A DNA stretch of 64,000 bases. Origin: Allolobophora icterica (taxonomy: Eukaryota > Annelida > Clitellata > Crassiclitellata > Lumbricidae). The DNA is taken from the NCBI GenBank assembly GCA_963556255.1, contig OY744612.1, forward strand, positions 19,158,557-19,222,556, in the 5' to 3' direction. Position numbers and translations under genes: made by a program. Below are positions 34,660 to 44,756 of the stretch, in pieces (position 1 is the stretch's first letter; every line of letters begins with the position of its first letter). The notes beneath the pieces were generated by a model that was not told the origin of the DNA, did not search any database, and saw only the letters and a program-made list of their open reading frames with translations.

Positions 34660-35796
34660 GCTCAGGTTTGCTCCGAGTCCAACACAAGCAAAAGAGACCA
34701 GTTTTCAAGTGTTTGTGGAAGGAATGTAGTAGTGTCCTTGGCTACAGGGACAAGCAGATCTAAGGGGGTCTACTGCTAGCCAAGCTGCTGAAGGAATGAC
34801 ATTGCATTGTCAAAGTTCAGGTGAAAGGAACAAGTTCACCTGTGCATTTGGAGCTGAAATGGCAGTTGTTGCACATACTAGTACATATGACTGCTCAGCA
34901 GGCAGCTTCTTCAAAAACAAATGGCTATTTAATTCTTGAAATCAAGCTTTGCTGGCAATAACGCAGCAAATTACAGATAGGGATAGGAAAGATGCTAAGT
35001 GTCTTGGATGGGCCTACGGGAGCTCCTAAGTGTCTTCAAGTGTCTACTAGAGTTTAAATTGAGGTTACTAAATGTCTTTGTATAGCATTCTTGGAATAAA
35101 GTTTCGCATGTTCTTGACTGGGAGAGCGAAGGGGTGTGGCCTGTTGCGGAGGTTATATCCGGTATTTGGTCGCTCAGAGCACATCCATCGCAGCGCATGT
35201 TCTTGGTTTCCAAGTATGGCGTGAAATAGCCTTTCGTCTGCCTGGGCGGCTAGTTTGGTGGCTGTGGGCGTCTCAGGATGGAGATAACAGGCTCTCTATT
35301 CTTCGGATGAATCGTTCTATCCGCTCAATTTCGCCCCCCCCCCCCAGAGGAAGCCCACCAGGCCGGAGAGGCATACATGAGTCGTGCAATGACTGCGCCA
35401 TTTTTGATAAATATGCCATTTTTTTTAAATCGTGTAATTACTAATTAAATTCAGCAATTTCTTTGGCTGAGAGATAGTATGTTTACACCTTTATTTATAT
35501 CTCTGGCTATTTGTAAAGCTCTTTTTCAGGACATCACAAGGGTGCTTAACATAGCAATTGAAAAAATTTATAGTGATTGCATCTGGGAGAGAATAATAGC
35601 AGTGTTACTTTTACTGTTCTAGAACATAAGACTGGTCAACAGGGAAATTATTTTAAATCTTGGCTATTTTTTATCATAAATAAAGACAATTTTGTAGAAA
35701 AAGAGATAACTAAGAAACAGAAAGACCACATTAATTTACGTGTTGAGATAACAGCGGTGTGCAGATTTATTTGCAAGATGTTGCCTGTTGATCTAT
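34660..35796. other. intergenic, no gene seen
   Basis: Includes a poly-C run near 35332-35345. No coding region was recognised. Confidence 0.4.
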
Positions 35797-36012
35797 CGGG
35801 GAGGGGGACAAATTAATGGTAACACTCATGGCCAGGAGAGCATTAGGTTTGCGGTTCGATACCCGTAACCCCCCTCTAGGATGGCGCCTTGCATGGCTGC
35901 CAAACCATGTGTTTAATTAAGATCTTGATTGTAGTTTCATGTTTCAATGTAATCTTACTGCGTCTGTCAGTTTGAAATAATAAAGAATATTATTATTATT
36001 ATTATTATTATT
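35797..36012 (+). mobile_element. tRNA-derived SINE with (ATT)n tail
   Basis: B-box GGTTCGATACCC at 35853-35864, then CCCCCCTCTAGG, AAGATCTTGATTG, TTCATGTTTCAATGTAATCT and an (ATT)n tail (35990-36012). Same family as 20925-21170. Confidence 0.7.
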
Positions 36013-36245
36013 GTTATTATCTTGTGTACCAGTGAACGTAAATTAACTATGGTTAGGACACCTTTTAATCTCCAAACTTGGCATCCACTTCACAAAAGGG
36101 ATGGAGTGCTAAACGGTACCAGGTAGTACCCGGAGCCAGTCGCTAAGGAGTTACCGACTGACTTGATGAGTTAGTGACTAAGTCGCATGCTTATCGACTG
36201 AGTCGTATAGACTTACCGACTGACTTAGCGACTTGCTATCGACTT

Positions 36246-36290
36246 CTCAGGTAATCAGGTATGTCTATTGGACATACCTGATTATCTAAC
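36246..36290. repeat. palindrome related to the 2296-3002 foldback
   Basis: TAATCAGGTATGTC, a 6-base centre (TATTGG), then the complementary ACATACCTGATTA. It is preceded (36120-36245) by degenerate CGACTGACTTAG words. Confidence 0.8.
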
Positions 36291-37480
36291 ACTATAATGC
36301 ATTTTACCGCATACTGTACTGACCGTGCCATCATTTCCGTTGACATTAAATAGAACTGATATGGGCTCTATACGGGTCCAATATGAGCATATGGGTTTCA
36401 CTCCATGTGGGCATGCTGACAGGGCACAGACCAATGACTGCGAAAATGAATGTTAATGTGAATTCATGAAATTGAGCGCTTGATAAATCGAATGAAGCGA
36501 GGAGGATTTATAGCAGTACCCAATCTTACGGCCAATCAGTTGGCCGAACTGCTGACGTGTGCCTCTTTCAGGCAGTAGCAGAGAACGAGAACCATGTACT
36601 CCGGCACTTATTCCAAGTTTGAGAAACGTGGAAAACTGAATGGTGGGAGTTAGACTTTGATCCATGTGGAGTTGAATATTTTATTCTTATTTTGCAAACT
36701 GATGTCAACGAAATTTGAAGGCAGCTGACTTCAGCGCTAGCAGTTTTGCAAGTCAAGCTCAAATCAAAATTAATTCCTTTGTTGAATAAATTCAAAAATG
36801 CATACACGATACACCTTGGAAATTCTTCACGTTTCAGAGACTCGGAGTCAAATAACGCTATTCACAGTAGCACAACTGAGGGTTTTGGAAACGACCCCTG
36901 GGCTGTGCAATGAAGATTTAACGGTTGGGTCCTAAGAAAGACTAGGGGGTTGAACCCCAAACTCCTCCAGGCGACAAAATTTTTTCTCACTCTGCTTTTT
37001 AACCCCTCTTCATAATTATCGATACAATCTTCATAATAGAATGCATGAATTCACTTTACCAAAAAAAGACAACTATATCCCCCGTAATCTCTCTTTGTTG
37101 AGGTGGCAAATGCACTAGTAGCGGTAATCAATTGCTTCGTTTGTATTCCAGCTTGCCAGCCATTCCTGTCCGCCACACGACTGAAGCCGCAGCTGCGCTC
37201 AGCACAGCAGGTGGTCATCAACAATGTCAATACTCTCAACCAACAGCTGACCAACTTCAACGATTCTTCTATCATCATACATTGTCAGGTTTGAATACAA
37301 GTCGTGGAAAACACAAATACGCATTCAAAGAGCATAAGAAAGGAGCCGAGATCTTCAGAAGCTATAGATCCTTAGAAGAATTCTTGCAGATTTTTGCACA
37401 TAGTTGTGTTACTTGATAGAATGTAATCTAAAGTATTTATATGATTTCATCAGAAACTGCTATAGTGGATTATTTAAGAC
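36291..37480. other. no gene assembled
   Basis: TTGTATTCCAG then an open stretch then CAGGTGGTC near 37142-37213 is exon-like. A flanking ATG-initiated frame (37103-37294) reads RLKPQLRSAQQVVINNVN. No family was recognised. Confidence 0.25.
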
Positions 37481-38222
37481 TAGCTGGATTACCCGGCGTT
37501 GCCCGGGGTTATAAGTTTCATTCCCTGTAGCGAATAAGCAACAAATTTAGGTATAAGTTTAAATCCGTGTAGCGAATAAGGAAGAAATTTAGGCGACCTG
37601 TGGGGGAGACTGCTTTGCAGTCTAGGCGTGGACCGACTGCTTCGCAGTCGCCCTCTGGCGACGACTGCTTTGCATTCTCCCGTGGACTGACTGCTTCGCA
37701 GTCGAAGAGGGTGAAGCCGGCGTTGGCGGGTTCAAGAAAACGCCAGAAATCTAGCCCTCACTGCCCTTAGTAAAGCAGAGAGGCTTTGAACATACAATTT
37801 TGCTGTAAAACGATGAATATAGTTCGATTCGATCGTAACTAAATTTTGTGTGAAAGTAAACAACGTCGTTATTTGCATTATTAATGACGTTGGGGAATAC
37901 CCGTGCCATAAATAGAACCGCTTGTCGTTATGCGCATTATTAATGACGTTGGGGAATACCGGCGCCATAAATAGAAGCGCTTCACGCTGGGTCGTCAGGG
38001 ACAGTCGGTTGGGTAGAGTTTTTGGGGATTTTCACCATGTTAGCGGTGAAAAGGGGGTACGCGAACCCCTCCACTGGGTGTCCGATGCCGAGGCCAACAC
38101 AGTAGTGAAGGTTTCGAGTGAAAAGGTGCAAAATTGTAGAAGTTAAGCCCGGTCAAACAGACAGACAGACAGACACACACACATACACACAGAAATCGCG
38201 CTTTATTTATATAGATAGATAA
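37481..38222 (+). repeat. dispersed repeat starting TACCCGGCGTTGCCCGG, with hairpins and tandem blocks
   Basis: The opening GATTACCCGGCGTTGCCCGG and the end CGCGCTTTATTTATATAGAT with (GATA)n and (CAGA)(CACA) runs (38158-38190) are typical of a dispersed element common in invertebrates. Four GACTGCTTYGCAGTC palindromes lie at about 37609, 37637, 37663 and 37688. A ~58-bp unit is tandemly doubled at 37863-37978. Confidence 0.55.
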
Positions 38223-39107
38223 ATGGATTATTTTTTCTGCTCCAGAAATTATAAGTTAATCAATAATGAAAAAATTGATGTATGCCTTACAAGCAATAGT
38301 TAAAATCTTCAATTTTTTTATTCCAGATTCATGTTCCAGTCGGCAGCTGAACGAATCGCTCCAGGTATCTATATAATTTCTTCAGAAACTTTTATAAGTT
38401 ATTAGATTTTTAGGATGAAAGATCATTTTTTTCCTAGAAATTATATTTGGAGAAACAATAAATAGATTTTTAATGAGCAGCAGTACAAAATTCTTTTGTG
38501 TATTATGGATTATACATGATAATAATAATAATAATCTTTTCTTTAATTAAGCGCCTGCAAACGCACTGTGCTGTACAGTGAACATACATATAGTAGAAAC
38601 GCCTGGGCGCCTTACATACATGTATTAAGTAGAAGCACATGATAACAGTTTTACAGGAGTCTAATATAACTGCTTATGCGGCAGCCATATACGGCGCCCC
38701 AAATCACGGCCTACTATTCATTTGACCACCGCCGCCGCCTAGCGAGTGGAAGGCAGAATTAACCTTAAATTAATGGATGTCTACGGGGTTCGATCTTGGT
38801 ACCTTCAGCTCTTCATGCCAGTGTGTTATCCATTACTCTACAGGCAAACCTTTTGATGACAAACCTTTAAGGTGAAGATATAATATCTGAAATGCTACGT
38901 TAAATTATTTTAGATTGAGTCATTCCTGTGCAGGATGTTGCTTGTTGATTAAATACATGTACTGGTAAAAGTTACGATAGCATAATTTTGTGTTGCAGAG
39001 TGTTGCAGAGACGTTGACCCAAGGTCGCCCGTTGTCTTCTGCAGTTTCTTCAACCTCCGAACCAGTTGCCGTAAGTATATGATTTGTCTTGAATTGAAAT
39101 GATGACA
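38223..39107. other. no gene assembled; two exon-like segments
   Basis: TTTTTATTCCAG...CTCCAGGTATCT (38327-38365) and GTGTTGCAG...GTTGCCGTAAGT (38999-39070) are splice-flanked. The latter is open as ETLTQGRPLSSAVSSTSEPV. A possible minus-strand SINE with (ATT)n tail lies at 38518-38870, with ambiguous A and B boxes. Confidence 0.25.
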
Positions 39108-39165
39108 TAGCATAACATAACTCTTTATTGTATCTCATCAAATATAGATCAATACAAGAAATGAA
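39108..39165 (-). mobile_element. LINE 3' tail
   Basis: ATAGCATAACATAACTCTTT, then ATTGTATCTCATCA, matches 23505-23540. Confidence 0.45.
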
Positions 39166-40619
39166 AAAGAAATCAATCACCATACAGCCAGTAATAGTCA
39201 AATTCACATTGTTTAGATTGATACATATCAGAACTATGGAAGAAATGCACTCAAAAGGGAAGACTCACACTTCTGAAATGATCTGTCAGTTATATCATTT
39301 ATCATTCAGTAGCCAGTATAACGGTCTGTTTTGAGATTTTAATTAAAACTGTTGCTTTGAAGTAAAATTTTGCTGTTACAACTGTCCTCATTTACAGCCA
39401 GTTGTAATCACAAATTTATATTGTGCCAGTTCAGGAAAACCCAGAAGCACTTCTAATGCAAGAACGTGAAACCACACTCAGATTTGGTTTTAAACTCTTA
39501 AGGAAAAGGGGAAGAAAAGACGGGTAGTGGATATAACTCATTTAGCTTAATCACTGAGTTGTCAAATTGCTGCAAATTGCCACAGTAAACCCTGTTACAA
39601 TTACTGGCCAGGGAGTGTATTTCTTCCATAGTTTTGCTGCTGAAGAGAATGAGGTAGAGTTGAATGGAAATAATAATGCAGAAGTGTTTAAGGTATTGTA
39701 AAGAACTGGGAGAAAATATTTTTTTGCTTGTATCTAACAGATGGTTCTTGTTTTATAGGTCATTGTCATCCCTGGCTCGTGAAGTCCTCTTTGGATGTTT
39801 CATCATGGCTACAATCGTCCTTGGTGTCCTCGTTTTAAGATCAACATCACAGGCGGCCTTGGTGTCCTCATTGGAAGATCAACATCACAGTACTTGGTGG
39901 AAGATCAAACTTCAGTTCGTGCACGTCTTCAGTGCTGATGTGTGAGCAATATGTGAGCAGTGTGTGAGTTTTGAGAGCCTACTTAATTTTCTCGTCTTGG
40001 GTCTTGTATCCCTGTCCCTGGCTATTTAATGGTTTCCTTTGATTTTGTTATGGTTACATGATGTGAATTTTACAGTGGGTATGGCCTGTGTTGTCACAAC
40101 ATCATGTTGCATTGCTGCCAATATCTTACTGGTAGTTTTTAGACTGAAGCACCAAAAGTTTTTTATAGTAACCCTTATCAGTTATACTAGTTATATAAGA
40201 TGGTCGTTGATAAGTGCAGCAAAGGAAAAAGCGTCACCTGCAAATTTTCCATTTATTTCCTTGTCTAATTTTTTGTGGTATGGCATTTTGATTTCCATTT
40301 TGTTTATAACTTCCCTCATCTCAAGAACCCTTAGTCGTGCTGGGTAACTTTTTTGTCTAGAAGCAGCGCTATCTAAGCTCGGGGAATTTGTAAGAATTAG
40401 GATTTTTAACATAATAAGAAATGGAATCCTTCTCATCTTGAATTTCAGCAGACATGTTTTAATCAGTGTAATCATACCCATTCATAATCATACCCATTCA
40501 TCAGCAGAGACAAAGAAACATAAAAATAGCACTGAGCCTCTAGGAAGGACGCCTCAAACGTATCACCAAGAAATGATGGACTGAGATGCATAGGAACACA
40601 ACGAGAAACAGTGCATATT
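39166..40619. other. no gene assembled
   Basis: A possible terminal exon follows TTGTTTTATAG at 39757. It is open in one frame to a stop at 39945, and in another as GGLGVLIGRSTSQYLVEDQ with a ~36-bp internal duplication. On the minus strand, 40191-40481 is open with RVLEMREVINKMEIKMPYHK, which looks protein-like but was not identified. Confidence 0.25.
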
Positions 40620-40629
40620 TTAACTATAA

Positions 40630-40702
40630 TTAGTGGGACAAATGTCCCAGTAGTTTTAAGATTTGTCCCAGTAGTTTCAAGATTTGTCCCAGTAGTTTCG
40701 GT
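40630..40702. repeat. ~23-bp minisatellite, 3 units
   Basis: GTCCCAGTAGTTTCAAGATTT repeated three times with small changes. Confidence 0.85.
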
Positions 40703-40914
40703 GATTTGTACAAGGTAAAGTGGCTAAAACGTACTCCATTTGGCAGCAAATGCTCTAAAATGCATTGTCGGCAGCAACTTTGACCCAGTAGTCCAAATCT
40801 GTTAAAATATGCACCGACGAGAATGGACCATAGAGATACAGTGGAATGCTTAGACGCACTTGGAGACATAAGGAGAGATACCAACAGTTACGGTTTCTCA
40901 TGCACAAACCGCTA

Positions 40915-41520
40915 ATGAGCTCAATCAATCAAATCATTTTATTGCAACCCAAAACAGAAAACATAGCAATGATACGATACATCGAGTAACATCGAAATAA
41001 ACAATATAAACCAGGGCAGCAAAGGGAAACTCAGAAGGGATACTAGATTAGGGCACCCAAACCTTTTTATTGAACCTAAAATAGTATTGGCCTGCATAAG
41101 ACATATCGTAAGGGTATGACTGGATGGCAATAACTAATTTCTCATAAATTAGCCTACATCAGATGTAGGCTATCCTAAATTAGTTAGAGAAGCACAAAAC
41201 TTAACTAAGAACACAAAAATCTTAATTAGCATCTTAACTAGACATGGTAAAAAACCTTCCTTAATCATTTATGAATATTATAATGGAGAGAGGTGCGTAC
41301 ATAATTTCTTTTTAAATATAAATAGATTGTTTGACATACGTAATTACGTATATCAGTAGGAATTGAGTTCCATATCTGCGTTCCCTTAGACTTGATTGTA
41401 TGGAAACAAGCGTTGGAACGTATCTTAACAGAACGATAAGCGGAGGCGTTTCTAGTATAATGGGAGTGAATGTGGTAAGCATGAGGCAAGAGATCCTTGA
41501 AGCTAGGTGGTAGAATTCCA
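40915..41520 (-). mobile_element. CR1/L2-like LINE 3' end
   Basis: The minus strand at 41489-41265 reads HSHYTRNASAYRSVKIRSNA and IKSKGTQIWNSIPTDIRNY, the usual end of these reverse transcriptases. A 3' UTR follows to a (TTGAT)n tail at 40918-40940. Further 5' sequence is missing. Confidence 0.65.
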
Positions 41521-41904
41521 TATTCTAGGTGGAAAAAGAATCCCCAACATTTTAAGCAGGCTCTGCAGTTCCAGTCTACTTTAAGTGAGCACCTTTTTTT
41601 ATTCTAAAGTTTAACGTCATCATATGACATCAAAGGTCATTCACGATATTTCAAAAGCATGTACAGTACAATGAAAACAAACAATTTATAAAGTCCAAAA
41701 ATACTTCATTTAAAGGTATCGAAATAGTACTTTACAATGTCACTAATGTTCGTTGACTAACACAATAAAGTATTACAGCCAATAATGTCTATGATACTTG
41801 TATTGTGCTAAGATGGTCTTTGAGATAAATTAAATAATATTTTGCAAGAATTGTTATACACAAGAAATTTTAAATTAAAAAAGATTTTTGATGAACATTC
41901 ATAT
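41521..41904. other. intergenic, no gene seen
   Basis: AT-rich, no recognised feature. Confidence 0.4.
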
Positions 41905-42215
41905 TCATTCATTCATTCATTCATTCGTAAATTTATATAGCGCCACTTCAAGGGAACTACTCAGAGGCGCTCCCGACTCCAGCACGGCGAAAAAGAGCAG
42001 TTTTCAGGTGGTCATAGAAGGTACCAGAGGAAGACCTAGGATGTAGGCGCAGCTCAGAGGGAAGGCCATTCCATATGGTCGGGCCAACCACCGAGAAAGC
42101 GCGGGTCTGCATGATAGCAGTACGGGCAAACGGGACGGATAGCATCCCCCTCCCCACCGAGCGGAGGACTCGAGCAGTCCGAGAAGCAGACACAGGCCGG
42201 AAGAGATCCATAAGG
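41905..42215 (-). mobile_element. CR1/L2-like LINE 3' end
   Basis: The minus strand at 42211-41957 encodes MDLFRPVSASRTARVLRSVG...AFSVVGPTIWNGLPSELRLH...LFRRAGVGSASE and a stop. The 3' tail GCGCTATATAAATTTACGAA and (ATGA)n follow at 41943-41905. It is 5' truncated. Confidence 0.75.
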
Positions 42216-42700
42216 TAGAATAATGTACCATAATGTACTTGTGAAATATGTTTATTCTACTTTTGAATTTTCAAGGATTTATCATTCAAAGCAATGAAAC
42301 AATATTATAGAAATACATGCAGACATTGAAAATGACAGCTCTTTATTATATGTTATTTTTCAAAAATAAAATGGAACTGTAATTTCACCTGAGATTCTTA
42401 ATCTATTACTTTTAATTTTTAATACAGTTAAATGATTATTTAGTGTACAATGTACATGTAATTTTGACATGAGATTCTTCTTTTAGTTATAAATTTTTAC
42501 ATAGGTAATCAATATAACTAGGCAATGTTAGCATAATATATACAAATGGTTAAAGAAACTTATAACACATTTATAGTATGTACATATTTCAGCCCAACAA
42601 CTAAAGTCCACACAAGTTTAAAACCATCTACCAAAAATCCATAGACAACATTACAAAAACTACAATCTACAAAACCTTTCCTTTACTAATACTGACCAGT
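42216..42700. other. intergenic, no gene seen
   Basis: AT-rich. May be the 3' UTR of the LINE relic that follows on the minus strand. Confidence 0.35.
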
Positions 42701-42759
42701 CTGAATACTTCACTTTGTATGCAGCCCACACCAAGCAGGTTCTTAATGTTAAATTCTAA

Positions 42760-43760
42760 TTTTTAACTAATTTTATACACATCTCTTAATATATTGGAGA
42801 TATTTTCTTTACTACAATATAATAACAAATGATCTATAGTTTCTCTGACTTGACAAGAGCCACACAAACCATTATCATGATTTTTAATTAGAAGTTTTTC
42901 ATTAAGGTTAACTTTCCACAGTCTTAGTCTGGAGATTTGCTCTTCCTTTTTCCTATTAGGCTCCATGAATTTATTATTTGTATTTGCTACACGGCAAATG
43001 TTCTTATGTTGAAACCCTTTGATATCACTATCATATTCCTTCTGCCATTTAGAGATGATATAAGATTGAATGATTGGAAATACTTCTTGTAATCATACAT
43101 ATAATATCCATATAGCGTGGGTCTGTCAGAGGACGCTACGTCACAAACGGTTTCTGTTCTACTGTGAAACAGAAACCGTTTGGTGACGTCAGTACTTCCG
43201 TCTTGACGACGGCGATCAGAGCATTTTAACAAACGACATAATTATATAGACCTACACTGCCGCCATAATATGACGGGCAAATACTCTAGTTCTAAATAAT
43301 TTGTGGAATTAATTATGGGCAGATCTAATGATTGTTTTCCTAAGGAATCAGCTCTTTCATTACCCAGTATACTAGGTATCCAAATCAAATATGCCTGACT
43401 TATATTTATTTGATTACAGCATTTATTGTATCTTGCAATAAAGTGGGTCTAGACTCAGAAAAGAACCTCTTTAGACAAGTAAAGCACACTCAAAGAATCA
43501 GAAAATATAGCAAAATGTTTAAGGTCCTTATTTTCATTATCTACTATCCAGGTAAAGGCTTCTTTTATTGTGGTTATTCCAACAGCATAGATACTGCAAT
43601 TAGCACAAATTCCTTTTAAAACTTGAGGGTTGTAGAGCACAAACCATAGCCTTGATTGAACTCTGCCATTTCGGAGGCTAAGCCTTGAAGAAGTCAATTG
43701 GAGTGTTGGTGGCGCCACTCCCATCTGCCTTCTAATCACGCTAAGTTTAAGCAATAGTGC
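42760..43760 (-). pseudogene. LINE relic with RNase H domain (I/Nimb-type group)
   Basis: Going down the minus strand: ICANCSIYAVGITTIKEAFT...KDLKHFAIFSDSLSVL (RNase H, from about 43640), WIPSILGNERADSLGKQS (about 43385-43320), then after an inserted repeat KNICRVANTNNKFMEPNRKK, QISRLRLWKVNL and a C-terminal CGSCQVRETIDHLLLYC zinc motif. Several frames are used. RNase H after RT marks the I/Nimb/Loa group rather than CR1. The 43095-43280 hairpin repeat splits it. Confidence 0.65.
43095..43280 (-). repeat. hairpin-bearing dispersed repeat (partner at 32250-32470)
   Basis: CTACGTCACAAACGGTTTCT faces AAACAGAAACCGTTTGGTGACGT-type sequence across an 8-base loop (43134-43186). The remaining body matches the 32 kb copy in reverse, ending in ATGACGGGCAAATACTCTAG. 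Confidence 0.75.
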
Positions 43761-44229
43761 AAACTTGTGCGAAAACTTGTTTCATCTGGCAAATCTACAC
43801 ATAAATTAAACTCAGAGTTTAATCGCTGAGAGTTCTGCTTCACCAAAAACCTTGTGATAAATTGTTATACCGGGAGAAGTTATGTTTGTCCCATACTGTG
43901 TGCTTCTTCTTTCAATTCAACACATATTTTTAACAAGGATCTATCTTACAATGTACCCATGTAGTCAACACTGTTCAAAACCTCATAATTGACTGCCTTG
44001 GCTTATTTCTGCGCGCCAATATGTGCCACTTACATTTACCTGTACCAATAGCAATTAGATATGCAAAGCCGACTGCCCCGCACCTGTGCTGCCAAGCGCA
44101 AACATTGAACTTTATGCACACACCCATTATATATATACATGTAGAAACACATGCAACACTACTGTCAATCAAACGTCCAGACACAAATGTTAATTAAAAC
44201 TAATTAACCTAAGCTTCAATTTAAATCAA
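43761..44229. other. intergenic, no gene seen
   Basis: AT-rich, no recognised feature. Confidence 0.35.
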
Positions 44230-44740
44230 TATCAATGCCTTTAGAAAAGTGCATTCACATAACCCTGTGCTTAAATCTTTGCACTGGCTTCCAGTTCAGC
44301 AAAGAATTGGTTTCAACTTAAGGCTCATAGTTTAGAAAACTTTGAACTCTGGCCAGCCACTATACCTAAAATCACTTCTTTTCCCCAGACATTTATATTC
44401 AACGAGGTAATCTGATTATCTTTGTCTGGTCATACCTAAATCAAGAACTGTTGTTGTTGAACGAGCATTTTTGGTTGCTTCACCTTCTGTTTGAATCTCT
44501 CTCCCTGTGTCTGTGTGCTCTACTCAGTCGCGTGTGTCATTTCGTTTTCAACTTAAAACTTACCTCTTTCATACAGCTTATCCGCCATTGGTTGCCTCTC
44601 TGTCTTACGGACTAATCTTCTGGATATTGACCTGATTACGGCATGGTTTTGGTGCATCATCAGTTGATGCCTTGTGCATTGGCCTCCGGCGCAATAGAAG
44701 TTACTAATTACAATTCAATTACAATTATATGCCAGAAAAT
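44230..44740 (+). mobile_element. L2-like LINE 3' end
   Basis: Plus-strand translation with several stops gives HSHNPVLKSLHWLPVQQRIG, LNSGQPLYLKSLL, VIPKSRTVVVERAFLVA and SFRFQLKTYLFHTAY, the C-terminal signature of L2/CR1 reverse transcriptases. The 3' UTR (GTTGATGCCTTGTGCATTGG) and (ATTACA)n tail follow. It abuts the satellite. Confidence 0.75.
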
Positions 44741-44756
44741 GGACTTGTGTAGAGAA

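Noticed and set aside
36453..36807. Overlapping minus-strand frames of 70-79 residues
   Set aside because: No codon or motif evidence. They overlap in different frames without a recognisable domain.
38730..38870. tRNA gene
   Set aside because: A-box and B-box-like words occur but in inconsistent strand and order. At most it is a SINE fragment.
40191..40481. Minus-strand 96-residue frame as a gene
   Set aside because: It looks protein-like, but I could not connect it to a family or to splice sites. Left as unresolved in the region note.
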